From NCBI GenBank assembly GCA_022457155.1, contig JAJGOT010000415.1, positions 441,501-505,500 on the forward strand: a stretch of 64,000 nt of DNA, in the 5' to 3' direction. This stretch comes from Cladopsammia gracilis (taxonomy: Eukaryota; Cnidaria; Anthozoa; Scleractinia; Dendrophylliidae). Shown one piece after another: positions 63,980-64,000 of the stretch. A program made the translations under genes and the position numbers. Numbering within the stretch: the first letter of the stretch is position 1; each line of letters opens with the position of its first letter. Under the pieces are notes generated by a model, which was not told the origin of the DNA, searched no databases, and saw nothing but the letters and a program-made list of their open reading frames with translations.

Positions 63980-64000
63980 TAATTAACATTTCTAAAGCGC

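Overview
This is eukaryotic (animal) DNA, most likely from a cnidarian and probably a stony coral. I infer this from intron-rich CUB/fibronectin-III receptor genes, tRNA-derived SINEs, an L1-type LINE, Penelope-like elements, a very dense load of short inverted-repeat elements, and the frequent palindrome ACATGTA. Species cannot be fixed from sequence alone.

Host genes. The host coding content is two paralogous genes on the minus strand, head to tail. I assembled them exon by exon from splice sites and matching phases. Gene A (33064 down to 9945) has six coding exons totalling 1356 nt (451 residues): signal peptide, three CUB domains, a Thr-rich stalk and a C-terminal hydrophobic tail with no cytoplasmic part, which reads like a GPI-anchor signal. 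Gene B (59330 down to 43379, 5' exon not seen) has the same signal-peptide exon, the same three CUB exons and the same stalk. It then continues into a fibronectin-III-like domain, a conventional transmembrane helix and a short tail. Apart from one phase-2 junction inside the FNIII domain, every junction is phase 1. Gene B also carries exon-duplication debris: a truncated extra CUB1 exon, a stalk-only copy of the CUB3 exon, and three tandem copies of one FNIII exon (one fits the gene, one is open, one is dead).

Mobile DNA. Introns and flanks are packed with transposons. Gene A's CUB2-CUB3 intron holds an antisense L1-type LINE with two long intact ORFs (13.0-18.2 kb). Gene A's first intron holds a second LINE of the same family with a 5' inversion of the twin-priming type (24.8-29.4 kb), itself carrying two later insertions. 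Penelope-like remnants with GIY-YIG endonuclease tails and hammerhead-ribozyme-like motifs lie at 7.1-8.0 kb and 34.3-34.8 kb. A degenerate Ty3/gypsy pol region ends the window (60.9-64.0 kb); comparison with gene A places it inside gene B's first intron. Several unrelated short element families are flanked by TTAA on both sides, and for three of them the window also contains the unoccupied site, so the target duplication can be read directly.

Tandem repeats. These include a 71-copy 34-bp minisatellite (2.1-4.5 kb), a 96-bp satellite of about 20 copies whose unit contains most of a T7-promoter-like core (29.6-31.6 kb), 88-, 89-, 95- and 116-bp arrays, and several microsatellites.

Layout: 1-9.9 kb transposons and the 34-bp array; 9.9-33.1 kb gene A; 33.1-43.4 kb intergenic nested inverted-repeat elements; 43.4-59.3 kb gene B; 59.3-64 kb gene B intron 1 with the gypsy insertion.
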